NCBI GenBank assembly: GCA_018266755.1
Contig: JAFDZW010000005.1
Span: forward strand, 1,155,233-1,219,232
Length of the DNA stretch: 64,000 nt
Direction of reading: 5' to 3'
Origin: Bacteroidota bacterium
GTDB lineage: Bacteria > Bacteroidota > Ignavibacteria > Palsa-1295
The notes beneath the pieces are model-generated. The model made no database searches and was not told the DNA's origin. It saw only the letters and a list, made by a program, of their open reading frames with translations. Made by a program: the position numbers and the translations under genes. This document shows positions 47,380 through 55,973 of this stretch, in pieces. The first letter of the stretch is position 1, and each line of letters starts with the position of its first letter.

Positions 47380-48755
47380 CTCGGAGTCGGTACCAAAGCG
47401 TCGTGAGTGAGGTCGCGCGGATTGAGATCGTACTTCAACAGATCGCCGGCTTTGACGGCGATCGAAATGACGTACGGTTTGCCGATTACGTATCGGCGCA
47501 AATATTCATTGATATCCTTGCGCGTGATCTTCGAGAGATTATCAAGATACCCTTCGTAGTAATCGAGTCCCGTCGACGCCCACCAGAATGCGATATTCTT
47601 CGAAAAATCGGAAAGGCTCTCGCTATCGTAGAGGATGCGACTGCGAAGTTGCTGCTTCGACGTCTCGAGCTCTTCGTCACTGTAATAGCCGGGCTTCGTA
47701 AACTTGTCGAGCTGCTCCCAAAAGATCTTCATCGACGCTTTCATCCGCTCGGGCGGAGCGTAGATGTCGGCTTGGATCGGTCCAACGAGGCGCTGGGTAT
47801 AATACCAAAAATTGCGTGCCGACGCGACACCCGATTCCAGGAGCGACTTCGTAAATTCGTGCTCGTCCTGACGGATGATCTCACTGAACACATCCGCCGC
47901 GTATGTTCCTTTGTCGTCGATGCCGATCGACGGCCCGTGCCAGCGCACCAAACATGCGGCGGTTGGCGTCTCGACGAAATCGGTGACGTATTTATTCTCG
48001 GTAAGCGGCTCGATCGCCGGTTGAGTCGTGCCCTTGAATGGGTCGGGGCCGCGTTTCCAGGACGCGAAATATTTTTGTGCCAAATCTCTCACATCGTCGG
48101 TGGAGCAATCGCCGGCAACAATCAAGAGCGAGTTATTCGGGATGTAGTACTTGTCTTTGATGGCGAGCATTTTCTCGCGCGTGGCAGCTTTGATGGCTTC
48201 GCGCTGGCCGAGCGCTTCCTTGCGAATCCAGTTGTCACCCCAGATTGCCTTCTGCAGGTCGCGGTTAAAATTAAAGAATGGCGAGGCTTCGTCGCGGTCA
48301 AACTCGGCGAGCACGACGGCGATCTGCTGATCGATCTCCTTCTGCTTAAAGAGCGGATGCATGATGGCCGTCGCCATGAAGTCCATCCCTTCTTCGATGT
48401 TCTGCTTGGGAAGTGTGAAGTAGTACTGCACGTTCTCCTCATGCGTCTCACCATTATAGACGATGCCGAGGCGATCGACGCGATCAAGAAAATCTTCTTC
48501 GCTCGTATCCTTCTCGTTGGCGGTGAAGAACATGTGCTCGTAGAGATGGCTGAGGCCGTTATATTCCTGCGACTCGGTGAACGAGCCGTTCTTGACCGCG
48601 ATCTCGACGGTCACGATGGGCGTCAGGTGATTCTCGACGACCAGCACTTCAAGCCCGTTATCGAGCTTGAAGCGTGTCCAGTGCGGCAACTGTGCGAGCG
48701 AGGTCTGTGTGGCAAGCCCCACAAACAGAACAGCAAGAGCAATGCGTATGCGCAT
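47376..48755 (-). CDS. M16 family zinc peptidase, catalytic subunit
   Basis: 459 residues with a signal peptide (ALAVLFVGLATQTSLAQ). Inverted zinc motif H70-L-Y-E73-H74, with the distal Glu ligand E151 (VVLAEFDR), 77 residues on. The R/Y-type substrate-binding block sits in the C-terminal half. Degrades peptides or processes exported proteins in the periplasm together with the downstream partner. First gene of the pair, with a family A repeat upstream. Confidence 0.92.
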   Translation of the reverse strand: MRIRIALAVLFVGLATQTSLAQLPHWTRFKLDNGLEVLVVENHLTPIVTVEIAVKNGSFTESQEYNGLSHLYEHMFFTANEKDTSEEDFLDRVDRLGIVYNGETHEENVQYYFTLPKQNIEEGMDFMATAIMHPLFKQKEIDQQIAVVLAEFDRDEASPFFNFNRDLQKAIWGDNWIRKEALGQREAIKAATREKMLAIKDKYYIPNNSLLIVAGDCSTDDVRDLAQKYFASWKRGPDPFKGTTQPAIEPLTENKYVTDFVETPTAACLVRWHGPSIGIDDKGTYAADVFSEIIRQDEHEFTKSLLESGVASARNFWYYTQRLVGPIQADIYAPPERMKASMKIFWEQLDKFTKPGYYSDEELETSKQQLRSRILYDSESLSDFSKNIAFWWASTGLDYYEGYLDNLSKITRKDINEYLRRYVIGKPYVISIAVKAGDLLKYDLNPRDLTHDALVPTPR

Positions 48756-48877
48756 AGATTTTTTTACTCGGCAGTATGCAAGATGTTACAAGCCGTAGTG
48801 ATAAGCCCGGTCCGTCGATTTTCGTTTCGCCAATGCATCTGTCGGAAGTGGCTCAGGGTAAGCAGATGTAAGAAGCT

Positions 48878-48960
48878 GTCATTCTGAGCAACGCGAAGAA
48901 TCCCTCGATGAAACGCAGTGAGGCTCCGCCACAGGGATTCTTCGCTTCGCTCAGAATGAC
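48878..48960. repeat. Family A dispersed repeat, complete 83-base element
   Basis: Left arm 48878-48905 and right arm 48933-48960 are inverted copies with two mismatches; the centre (CGATGAAACGCAGTGAGGCT ...) matches that at 22630. Same length as the element at 22602. Confidence 0.9.
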
Positions 48961-49047
48961 AGTATTTATTCAGATCTACCCTCGTCCGTCGAACTGCGAA
49001 GTCATTTTACCCCGAAGTGGTGTTATAGCAGCCACATCCCAAGGGTG

Positions 49048-49584
49048 ATGGAGCATCAGAAAGCACCAGTCCAACAACCGACGCCTACGGGCGCAGCGAT
49101 CCGCGAGTGGCTCGAAGCCGATCACAAGCGGCTCGAAGAGCTGTTGCATCTTGCCACCGAGGGTAACGGCACGATCGACCGCAAACGCTACGACGAATTC
49201 CGCACCGGCCTGCTGCGGCATATCAATATCGAGGAGAAGATTCTCTTCCCCGCCGCGATGAAGTCGAACGTACTCGAACAAGCGGCGCAGCTTCGGCTCG
49301 ATCATGGCGCGCTCGCCGCGTTGCTTGTGCTCGATCCGTCACATACAGTCACTCACGCGCTGCGAACCGTTCTGGCGAAGCATAATAATCTCGAAGAAGG
49401 CAACGAAGGCGTGTACGAAGAATGCATAACCCTTATCGGCGACCTTGCCGGGAGTGTCTTTGCGAATTTGGAAGCCTCACCGAACATTCCATTGGCAATA
49501 CGCGCCCAAGGTGAGAAGATCACCGACGCTGCAAAGCGCTGCCTCGAACGCGCCGGCTACCCCGGTTCGCTGCTCGGCGATTAG
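49048..49584 (+). CDS. Hemerythrin (HHE cation-binding) domain protein
   Basis: 178 residues from ATG 49048; GTG 49045 is equally possible. Four-helix hemerythrin-like pattern of His/Glu: EADHKRLEELL, LLRHINIEEKILFP, LRLDHGALAALL and LAKHNNLEEGNEGVYEEC. Binds a di-iron centre; roles in this family include oxygen, NO or iron sensing and repair. No signal peptide, so cytoplasmic. A Crp/Fnr regulator lies 1.7 kb downstream. Confidence 0.88.
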   Translation: MEHQKAPVQQPTPTGAAIREWLEADHKRLEELLHLATEGNGTIDRKRYDEFRTGLLRHINIEEKILFPAAMKSNVLEQAAQLRLDHGALAALLVLDPSHTVTHALRTVLAKHNNLEEGNEGVYEECITLIGDLAGSVFANLEASPNIPLAIRAQGEKITDAAKRCLERAGYPGSLLGD

Positions 49585-49635
49585 CGCACTTCCTCTCTCG
49601 GTTCGTATCTTCGCATACCATTCGATTATGCAGGT

Positions 49636-51018
49636 ATGAACATTCGTCTCATTCTCACTGCCTTGTGTATCGTCGGGGTCGCAAAGAGTATTCGCGCGCA
49701 GAGTTGTGACGACCTGAACATGCATGAGTTTCTCGATATCAGCGGCAATTGCTCGCGGATGTTTCTCTGCATGCGGCCCGATATCCTCGGCCGACCGTTC
49801 GCATACACTGCCGAAAAAGAAGGAGGTCTGCGCATCGAACGGATCAACGCGGGAATCCCGACCACGATCGTACTCCTGCAGGCCGGGGTTTTTGACTCGC
49901 TCGACGTGATGAACATCTCGCAACAAGGTAACTACCTCTATCTCGCTCTTGGCAATCATTTCGGGACGAACAGCCAGTCACCGGGCATAGCCATTGTCGA
50001 CGTGACGGACCCGACCACGCCGTCGGTAACCGACATCTATCGATATCCTGCAAGCAATGGCGGGTGCGGTATTGTCAAAGCGGAAGGCGATTATGCATAT
50101 ATGGGCGCAATGCTCCACGGGCTCGTCATACTTGACGTTTCCGATAAGCATGCAATCAAGTACGTCAGCGAGATCACGCCGGACCGCAGCTTCCCGTCCC
50201 CAACACCCGATACGCTGAAGTATAACGCACGGGGAATGACGGTTCGAAACGGCATCGTCTATCTCTGCTTTGATGCCGGCGGCGTGCGCGTAATCAATAC
50301 GACGGACAAACTACATCCGCGCGAGACAGGCCGCTACTCCGCACCCGAGGTACTCAACCGTCCTCGCGCGTACAATAATCTTGTGCTTGACGACACGCTG
50401 CTCTATGTAGCATGCGATTACTGCGGAATGGAAGTGCTCAGCGTCGCCGACACCTCGCACATTTCCCGCATTGGGTGGTGGAATCCGTGGCATTGCGAAG
50501 GGCCGGCGAACAACTGGTTCAACTCCGGCGGCTATGCGAACGAGATCGAGTATCTGCCGTCGTGCAAACGTGCGTTTCTTTCCTGCGGGCGTGCACCGTT
50601 GGAAGTTGTTGATCTCAGCGACCCTACTCATCCCGACTCCTGCGCGGGGTATCCCGGCCCCATCAACGTCGGCTCGTGGGGAGTCTCGCTCGGGAACGGT
50701 TACTTGTATCTGTCCTACATCTGTGCGCTCATTCCGTTCACGTCCGGCTCGACAGGGATTAAAGCAGTCTCCTTTACACCGTGCAGTGCAGGAGTTGCAA
50801 CGCAGACGACGGCACCGGAGGTCACGCTCACTCCACTGCCTGCGAGTGATCAGATCATGCTCACGGCTTCCACGGATATTTCTCGTTCATCGATCGAAGT
50901 ATTCGACGCGCTCGGTCGGACGGTCTCACTGCGGCATTCAATACCGTCGGCACATTCAATCCGCGTTGAAGTGAACGATCTTCCCGAAGGAGTGTACTTT
51001 ATCCGTCTGAGCAACTAA
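49636..51018 (+). CDS. LVIVD-repeat beta-propeller T9SS protein
   Basis: 460 residues with a signal peptide ending RAQ near residue 22. Repeated strands of the LVIVD type (GIAIVDVTDPTTP, GLVILDVSDKHA, GVRVINTTDKLHP, PLEVVDLSDPTHP) form a propeller. Several Cys are spread along the chain, suggesting disulphides. The C-terminus (LTPLPASDQIMLT ... LPEGVYFIRLSN) is a T9SS sorting domain. Surface or secreted; ligand unknown. Confidence 0.87.
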   Translation: MNIRLILTALCIVGVAKSIRAQSCDDLNMHEFLDISGNCSRMFLCMRPDILGRPFAYTAEKEGGLRIERINAGIPTTIVLLQAGVFDSLDVMNISQQGNYLYLALGNHFGTNSQSPGIAIVDVTDPTTPSVTDIYRYPASNGGCGIVKAEGDYAYMGAMLHGLVILDVSDKHAIKYVSEITPDRSFPSPTPDTLKYNARGMTVRNGIVYLCFDAGGVRVINTTDKLHPRETGRYSAPEVLNRPRAYNNLVLDDTLLYVACDYCGMEVLSVADTSHISRIGWWNPWHCEGPANNWFNSGGYANEIEYLPSCKRAFLSCGRAPLEVVDLSDPTHPDSCAGYPGPINVGSWGVSLGNGYLYLSYICALIPFTSGSTGIKAVSFTPCSAGVATQTTAPEVTLTPLPASDQIMLTASTDISRSSIEVFDALGRTVSLRHSIPSAHSIRVEVNDLPEGVYFIRLSN

Positions 51019-51070
51019 ACGACGAAGCTCACGAAGCGTTTTGTAAAACTCCGTCGCTAAGAAGGAGCAC

Positions 51071-51238
51071 ATGCCAAAGGAACTCAACGCCGAGTGGCAC
51101 AACGATCATCGCATGCCGAAGAACGCGACACTTGACCAGCGCATCGCCTGGCATATCGAACACGCTAAGCACTGCGGCTGCAGACCGATGCCCGAGAAGC
51201 TGAAGGCCGAAATCGCGAAGCGAAGGAAGACGTCGTAG
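51071..51238 (+). CDS. Small conserved protein with HCGCRP motif
   Basis: 55 residues, ATG 51071 with AAGGAG 5 bases upstream. It reads PKELNAEWHNDHRMPKNATL, then DQRIAWHIEHAKHCGCRPMP and a basic tail. Several His and a CxC give it a metal-binding look. I recall close relatives of this short protein in many bacteria, always unannotated. It lies 13 bases before the Crp/Fnr gene, so the two are probably co-transcribed. Confidence 0.8.
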   Translation: MPKELNAEWHNDHRMPKNATLDQRIAWHIEHAKHCGCRPMPEKLKAEIAKRRKTS

Positions 51239-51251
51239 CGTTAAGTCCCAC

Positions 51252-51827
51252 ATGGAGACCAACCGACTTCTGAACGAACTACAATCCAAAGCGACGTTCA
51301 CCGACGCTGATTTCCCCGCGTTCCTCGCGCTCTTCGAGCCGCTGTGCTTACGTAGGAAGGAACATCTGTACTCAGCCGGCGATATCGTTAAGCATGCCGC
51401 ATTCATCGTGAAGGGTTGCGTCAGGCATTACTACGCGAACGAACAAGGTACGGAGCGCATCGTGATGTTCGCCGAGGAGAACTGGTGGATCGGCGACCTG
51501 ACAAGTCTGCGCGAGCGCACCCCGACAAAGCTGAACCTGCAAGCGGTCGAAGACAGCGACCTACTATTGATCTCACGCGAGCGTTTCGAACACGCATTGG
51601 CAACGTTTTCCGGATTCAACGAGTATTACACTAAAGGCACACAGAAGACCTACACCAAACTACAGGAACAGGTTGGGCAGTCGCTTGCGGATTCGGCCGA
51701 AACCAAATATCTGAGGCTGCTCAAAGAGCGTCCGTCGCTCGTGGCCCGCGTACCGCAGCATTATATCGCGTCCTATCTCGGCATCACACCCGAATCACTG
51801 AGCCGCGTGCGAAAGAATCTAGGATAA
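51252..51827 (+). CDS. Crp/Fnr family transcriptional regulator
   Basis: 191 residues. N-terminal cyclic-nucleotide-binding-type beta-roll (LYSAGDIVKHAAFIVKGCVR, then ERIVMFAEENWWIGDL) and a long dimerisation helix. It ends in a short helix-turn-helix (VPQHYIASYLGITPESLSRVR), typical of the Bacteroidota CRP-like group. No FNR-type Cys cluster, so not an iron-sulphur oxygen sensor. Target genes unknown. Confidence 0.9.
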   Translation: METNRLLNELQSKATFTDADFPAFLALFEPLCLRRKEHLYSAGDIVKHAAFIVKGCVRHYYANEQGTERIVMFAEENWWIGDLTSLRERTPTKLNLQAVEDSDLLLISRERFEHALATFSGFNEYYTKGTQKTYTKLQEQVGQSLADSAETKYLRLLKERPSLVARVPQHYIASYLGITPESLSRVRKNLG

Positions 51828-51835
51828 CTGCCCTG

Positions 51836-51899
51836 TATCGGCATACGGTTGTCTTCCGGACTCTCGTCACCACAGATTTCTTTCTTCGGTCGGCAGGAC
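51836..51899. repeat. Family B dispersed repeat, decayed copy
   Basis: TATCGGCATACGG ... CACAGATTTCTTTCTTCGGTCGG resembles the right half of the copy at 31448 with many changes. Confidence 0.45.
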
Positions 51900-52028
51900 A
51901 ATCTGCACCAACACAGCCCTCCCTCTCGTTTCTTAACATACATCAATGGAATCGTACCCTCCGACTCGGTAGCTTTGTATCGTTCGATTCAATTAACTCA
52001 TTCATCATTCAAAAAACAATAGACAACT

Positions 52029-52313
52029 ATGGCACGCATGATAGTCACCCACCGCGTTGCGGATTTCAACAACTGGAAGAAGGCATTCGACTCGATGGCC
52101 GAAACGCGCAAGGCGCACGGCTGGATCGGCCACGAAGTGCTACGCGACGAAGCAGACCCGAACAAGGTCACGATCATCAATAAGATGAAAAGCCTCGATG
52201 CCGCTCGCGCCTATGGCACATCGCCCGATATCAAAGCAGCGATGGCGAACGGCGGCGTCTTGAGCGCACCGGAGATCACCTTCCTCAACGACGAGGAAGT
52301 TGTGAGCTACTGA
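52029..52313 (+). CDS. Small dimeric alpha/beta-barrel-like protein
   Basis: 94 residues. Pattern IVTHRVADFNNWKKAFDSMA ... WIGHEVLRDEADPNKVTIIN ... MKSLDAARAYGTSPDIKAAM fits the ferredoxin-like antibiotic-monooxygenase/cyclase (dimeric alpha-beta barrel) fold. Small stand-alone members act on polyketides or haem or have unknown roles; no substrate can be assigned. Its 3' end overlaps the convergent propeller gene by 29 bases. Confidence 0.75.
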   Translation: MARMIVTHRVADFNNWKKAFDSMAETRKAHGWIGHEVLRDEADPNKVTIINKMKSLDAARAYGTSPDIKAAMANGGVLSAPEITFLNDEEVVSY

Positions 52314-53892
52314 CATCCGCTCCGTCGCCGTGCATCCGAAACGACGCAACTTCGAGCGTTCCGTCGCGGATGCGCTGGGCGAGCAGCGTCGCACCCGAGA
52401 CCTCGACCGGCAGGTACCCATCCGGGACCTGCCAGTCGAGGTGTTCTTGGGTATCCGGATGGTCGAGCGGTATCCCGTGAATGAAATAATTATCCTTTGC
52501 TTGTGCGGAGTGAGGGTCTTCAACCCCGTTCGGATATTCGGGGTTGCCATAGACAAGGTACAGCTCCCGATTCTTGCGGTCAATCAGCAGGCTCACCTGC
52601 TCCGACAGATTCGAGTTTAGATAGATCCAATCCTGGAGTGTCTTGCGATTCTTCGCAGCGAGGTGGCGGACCGAATCCGGATAGTCGCCTCGGAACCGCG
52701 GGCTGTATGTAATATCGATCGTTCTCAATCGCTCCCCATTTGATTTGTACACGTAGATGTGCCTTGTGAAATCCTGCCATTCGTAGATGCTTCCATCAGC
52801 GTCCACAACGACGCGCGAGTCCATCAGGTCGATGAGCGAGTCCGAGAAGTATACGGGGTCAAGCGCTCCGAATTTGTGCAGGAGTTCGCCGTTCTTTCCT
52901 ACCTCAAGTACCGTCGCAGGATGCTGGTTGGATGCTGTTATTTCTTCCGGGTTCATTCCAACCACGAACACGTTTCCATCGTCGATACTTCGCACCGCAT
53001 GCGACAGCCTCGCATCGGGACAATCTGCTTCTTCGTCAAAGGCCAATTGATGAAGCGAGCCGTCTGTAATGTTGCACGTATAGATGCTCCGGCCACCGAT
53101 CGGCTTGATGGATGTGCTCGATATCACCACACTGCTATCCTCGCAGATCCAGTCGATGTCTGTGGGCATGATATAGGGATAGCGTGACTCCGCCAGGTCG
53201 TACTTGCGAAGCACACGTAACGTTGAATCCGCAACGAATACGGTCTTGAGGGAGCGATCAAGGATGCAGTAGTGCCCCGAACGCGACTTGACAACGTTGA
53301 CTTTCGGTCCTACGAGGACCGAGGCTCCGCGAGCGTCGTGGAGCGTGAGCGTCGCTTCCTCTCTGGGTTTCAAATTGCCGCTAACTTTTCGCTCAACTCG
53401 CGTGAGCAATGCGTCGATCGAATCAATATCCGTTGCCACACCGCCGCATTTGTCCATCGCCAATATCTTACCGCCTTCATCGGTGATGTAATAGTACGGC
53501 AATGCACGAACGCCGTATGCTTGTTCGTATGCCGAGATCGGGTCCGGCACGGTCTCGAACTTCCAACCATGCACCTGCCCATACTTCGAAGCGAACGACC
53601 CGTCCGCCTCGCAGAAGAATGCCGAAACCCGAAGGTGATGCTTCTTCGCCAGCCGTTCCTGAAACGCCCGGAGTGTTCCGTCGCATGTGAAACAGGTGGA
53701 AGCATCAACGAACGCAACGATATAGAACCGATGCGAGTCCGGCTGAAAAACGCGCACCGAATCTCCTACCTTGTGAAGTGAGAAGCTTTTGGCAAATTCA
53801 TCCTGCGCCGCAATCCGCGTCGCGATTAAGAGCACGACGAGAAGCAAGAAAGCACGAGCAAGCACATGGCTTTTCCTTGACAATGCTGGCAT
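52285..53892 (-). CDS. Secreted thioredoxin-fold plus beta-propeller protein
   Basis: 535 residues from ATG 53892. Signal peptide (LARAFLLLVVLLIATRIAAQ). Residues about 35-175 are thioredoxin-like with CxxC at C67 and C70 (STCFTCDG) and a cis-Pro region (ALPYYYITDEGGKI). The remaining part looks like a six-bladed NHL/6-blade beta-propeller (VADSTLRVLRKYDLA, SIYEWQDFTRHIYVY, LYLVYGNPEYPNG). Possibly a redox or signalling protein in the envelope. It follows the ECF sigma and the small Cys protein on the same strand. Confidence 0.75.
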   Translation of the reverse strand: MPALSRKSHVLARAFLLLVVLLIATRIAAQDEFAKSFSLHKVGDSVRVFQPDSHRFYIVAFVDASTCFTCDGTLRAFQERLAKKHHLRVSAFFCEADGSFASKYGQVHGWKFETVPDPISAYEQAYGVRALPYYYITDEGGKILAMDKCGGVATDIDSIDALLTRVERKVSGNLKPREEATLTLHDARGASVLVGPKVNVVKSRSGHYCILDRSLKTVFVADSTLRVLRKYDLAESRYPYIMPTDIDWICEDSSVVISSTSIKPIGGRSIYTCNITDGSLHQLAFDEEADCPDARLSHAVRSIDDGNVFVVGMNPEEITASNQHPATVLEVGKNGELLHKFGALDPVYFSDSLIDLMDSRVVVDADGSIYEWQDFTRHIYVYKSNGERLRTIDITYSPRFRGDYPDSVRHLAAKNRKTLQDWIYLNSNLSEQVSLLIDRKNRELYLVYGNPEYPNGVEDPHSAQAKDNYFIHGIPLDHPDTQEHLDWQVPDGYLPVEVSGATLLAQRIRDGTLEVASFRMHGDGADVSSSQLPRR

Positions 53893-53966
53893 ATGTGGCC
53901 GTTCGAATCCCAACAGAAGATGACCGGCGCAAGCATACAACTTGCGCCGACCGGTTGCGACATTCA

Positions 53967-54437
53967 TCATTTGGGTACTGCCCCAGAGAAGTTACCACTC
54001 GCGTCGCAGACGATATTGTCCAACGGAATATGGAATCCTGGTACGCCTGGGAATGCATTATCCGGCACATCTAAGTACGAGCCATCCGGGAATGGGAAAT
54101 TTGCGCCGGGGATGGTTGCGTCGAACGATGGCTCGCCGATCGGCGTCATCTCGGCCTGCGCAGAGGTTATCGTCCCATCGAATTGCCACGTGGTGCCTCC
54201 GTCCGACACATTCGCGACGTTTTGAATCGTGATCTTGATCTTGCAGTCGTTCCCGTTCTTGTCGCAATCGCAGTCCTCGCCCTTCTTGCCGTTCCACTTG
54301 AGCTTTCCCTGGCCGAGGGTGATCGTGACTGTGACCGTGGTCGCTTCCGCTTGGCCAACGGCGATGAACAACGCAAGCAGCATCACACAGAACGCAAGCG
54401 TTCTGTTGCGAGCCTGAAATGCATGTAACGTCTTCAT
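53967..54437 (-). CDS. Small secreted Cys-rich protein
   Basis: 156 residues; signal peptide ending VGQA or AEA near residue 32. The mature part is beta-rich with a DCDCDKNGNDCKIKI cluster (C56, C58, C65) and one later Cys near residue 143. The remainder is Pro, Gly and Asp-rich. No domain recognised. Lies between the ECF sigma gene and the thioredoxin-propeller gene, 74 bases before the latter, suggesting one transcription unit. Confidence 0.72.
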   Translation of the reverse strand: MKTLHAFQARNRTLAFCVMLLALFIAVGQAEATTVTVTITLGQGKLKWNGKKGEDCDCDKNGNDCKIKITIQNVANVSDGGTTWQFDGTITSAQAEMTPIGEPSFDATIPGANFPFPDGSYLDVPDNAFPGVPGFHIPLDNIVCDASGNFSGAVPK

Positions 54438-54558
54438 AAGTGTTTGTTGATTTGGTTAATGTCGTGTTGATCTTGTCTTGGCGTTCGGACCAGCCGTTTC
54501 GTTGCCGGTTCTCTGCCACAATGTTCATACACGCCAAGTGTACATTTCGGGTAGGCAC

Positions 54559-55074
54559 CTATCGGTTACTTCGCGCTTCGTCACGGCGGACGAATTTCCG
54601 AAGCGCTCGCATCGCCGTTTTCAATCGCTCCTTCACCGCGTTCTCGCTAATGCCGAAGGTGACCGCAAGCTCACGCGTCGTGTGTCCATCTATATAATGC
54701 AGACGCACGGCATCTGCCTGTGCGGGTGTCAGCTCGGTAAGAAGCTGTTCGGTGAGCATCGCATCGAGGAGGCGGACTTCAAGCGTTGCATCGTTGAAGT
54801 CGGTGAGAAGCTGCACCTCCGACTCTGCGGGCAACGACGAAAGCCGTTTGCGACGGCGCAATTCATTGAGCACTGCATTTCGTGCACAGACGTAGAGCTT
54901 CGGTCGGGTGATCTGTTCAAGCGGCGAGGAAAGCGTGCAGGTGGTGAGTGCATCGCGCACGGCAATCGCGATAAAATCGACCGCAAGCGGAAATCGCCGA
55001 CGAAGCTGAAGTGTGATCTCGCGGATCGTCGCGGAATCGTCCTTTGTCAATAATGGAGTATCGACAGTAAGCAT
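54559..55074 (-). CDS. ECF-type RNA polymerase sigma factor
   Basis: 171 residues from ATG 55074 (another ATG at 55086). Region 2 has YVCARNAVLNELRRRKR; region 4 (LTPAQADAVRLHYIDGHTTR, then ELAVTFGISENAVKERL) ends with the DNA-recognition helix. No anti-sigma gene is adjacent. It is the first gene of the minus-strand cluster with the secreted Cys protein and the thioredoxin-propeller, which it may control; that is an inference from position. Confidence 0.85.
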   Translation of the reverse strand: MLTVDTPLLTKDDSATIREITLQLRRRFPLAVDFIAIAVRDALTTCTLSSPLEQITRPKLYVCARNAVLNELRRRKRLSSLPAESEVQLLTDFNDATLEVRLLDAMLTEQLLTELTPAQADAVRLHYIDGHTTRELAVTFGISENAVKERLKTAMRALRKFVRRDEARSNR

Positions 55075-55261
55075 TTGAATGTACAACTAATGAGTATTGA
55101 CTCGATGATGGGCACCTATTACCCCCTTCTTTAGCGAACTCTGCAACGGTGGCGGACATTCCCAGCGGTTGCATTCCTCCTACTGACACATCCCGTTGGA
55201 ACCTGCACGTGTCGTTGGTTCATGTGCTGAGGTGTTGATTCGGATGGGATGGGTGCGAAAT

Positions 55262-55404
55262 GCCCCTTCCCCCAACCCCTTCCCGTAACGGGAAGGGGAT
55301 TTTTTCTTCTTTGCTTACGCCAGCTTCAATTGTACTACAAATTATCAACCAGCGTAAGCAAAGACAATAAGAAGCCCTCCCGTTACGGGAGGGTTGGGAG
55401 GGGC
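55262..55404. repeat. 143-base nested inverted repeat
   Basis: About 55 bases at each end are imperfect reverse complements (left GCCCCTTCCCCCAACCCCTT; right ends GGGTTGGGAGGGGC). Inside are two self-complementary hairpins (CCCCTTCCCGT/ACGGGAAGGGG at 55276-55298; CCCTCCCGT/ACGGGAGGG at 55375-55393) and the pair CTTTGCTTACGC/GCGTAAGCAAAG (55309-55320, 55352-55363). Confidence 0.85.
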
Positions 55405-55411
55405 TTGGCAG

Positions 55412-55815
55412 GTCATTCTGAGCATTCTTCTGCGACCACAGGAGCAGAAGCGAAGAATCCCTTCCACGGAGCCGCAGTCTCTTCAAGCCAGTAGGACGGA
55501 CTCTCAGTCCGTCCTGTTTCGGTCTGTACGAACCATCGAGACAACCCCGAAGGGATTCTTCGGTCGCCGCGGTGACCTCAGAATGACAGGTGGGGTAAGA
55601 GGAGACTGCGGCTTCGTCGCATTGAGTCCGGTAGGACGGCCACAGGCGTAGCCCACGAATTCATTCGTGGGCGAGGTTCGGGGCAGGACAGAATGTTCGT
55701 GGTTGCCGAAAGAGCACTTACTAAGAGTCCGTCCTACAGGTGTGGGCATACTGCGGCTCCGCGGAAGGGATTCTTCGCTTCGCTCCTGTGGTCGCAGAAG
55801 AATGCTCAGAATGAC
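55412..55815. repeat. 404-base inverted-repeat element, long form of family A
   Basis: The left end (from 55412) and the reverse complement of the right end (to 55815) share about 100 bases: GTCATTCTGAGC, then an added ATTCTTCTGCGACCACAGGA, then a GAAGCGAAGAATCCCTTCC segment, GGAGCCGCAGT and a GTAGGACGGACTC block. The centre holds another inverted family A arm near 55551-55587. Confidence 0.8.
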
Positions 55816-55973
55816 GCGTAAGTATACGGGCATCCCCACCTTTCCCCCCGAACCAAGAGGATTTGGAGGTTGTTTCACTGCCCCCTAATTGTAGGGGTAC
55901 CCAGCGGATCGGCGTCTCGCCGGCGCGAGCGATCTGGTGGGGATCAATCACTTTTTAGCCGGCATATTTGATA

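Larger units (their letters stand above)
55075..55973. other. 899-base repeat-rich intergenic region upstream of rpsA
   Basis: No gene. It holds two large inverted-repeat elements (55262-55404 and 55412-55815). The flanks (55075-55261 and 55816-55973) show nothing further except the presumed rpsA and sigma-factor promoters. Confidence 0.7.
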
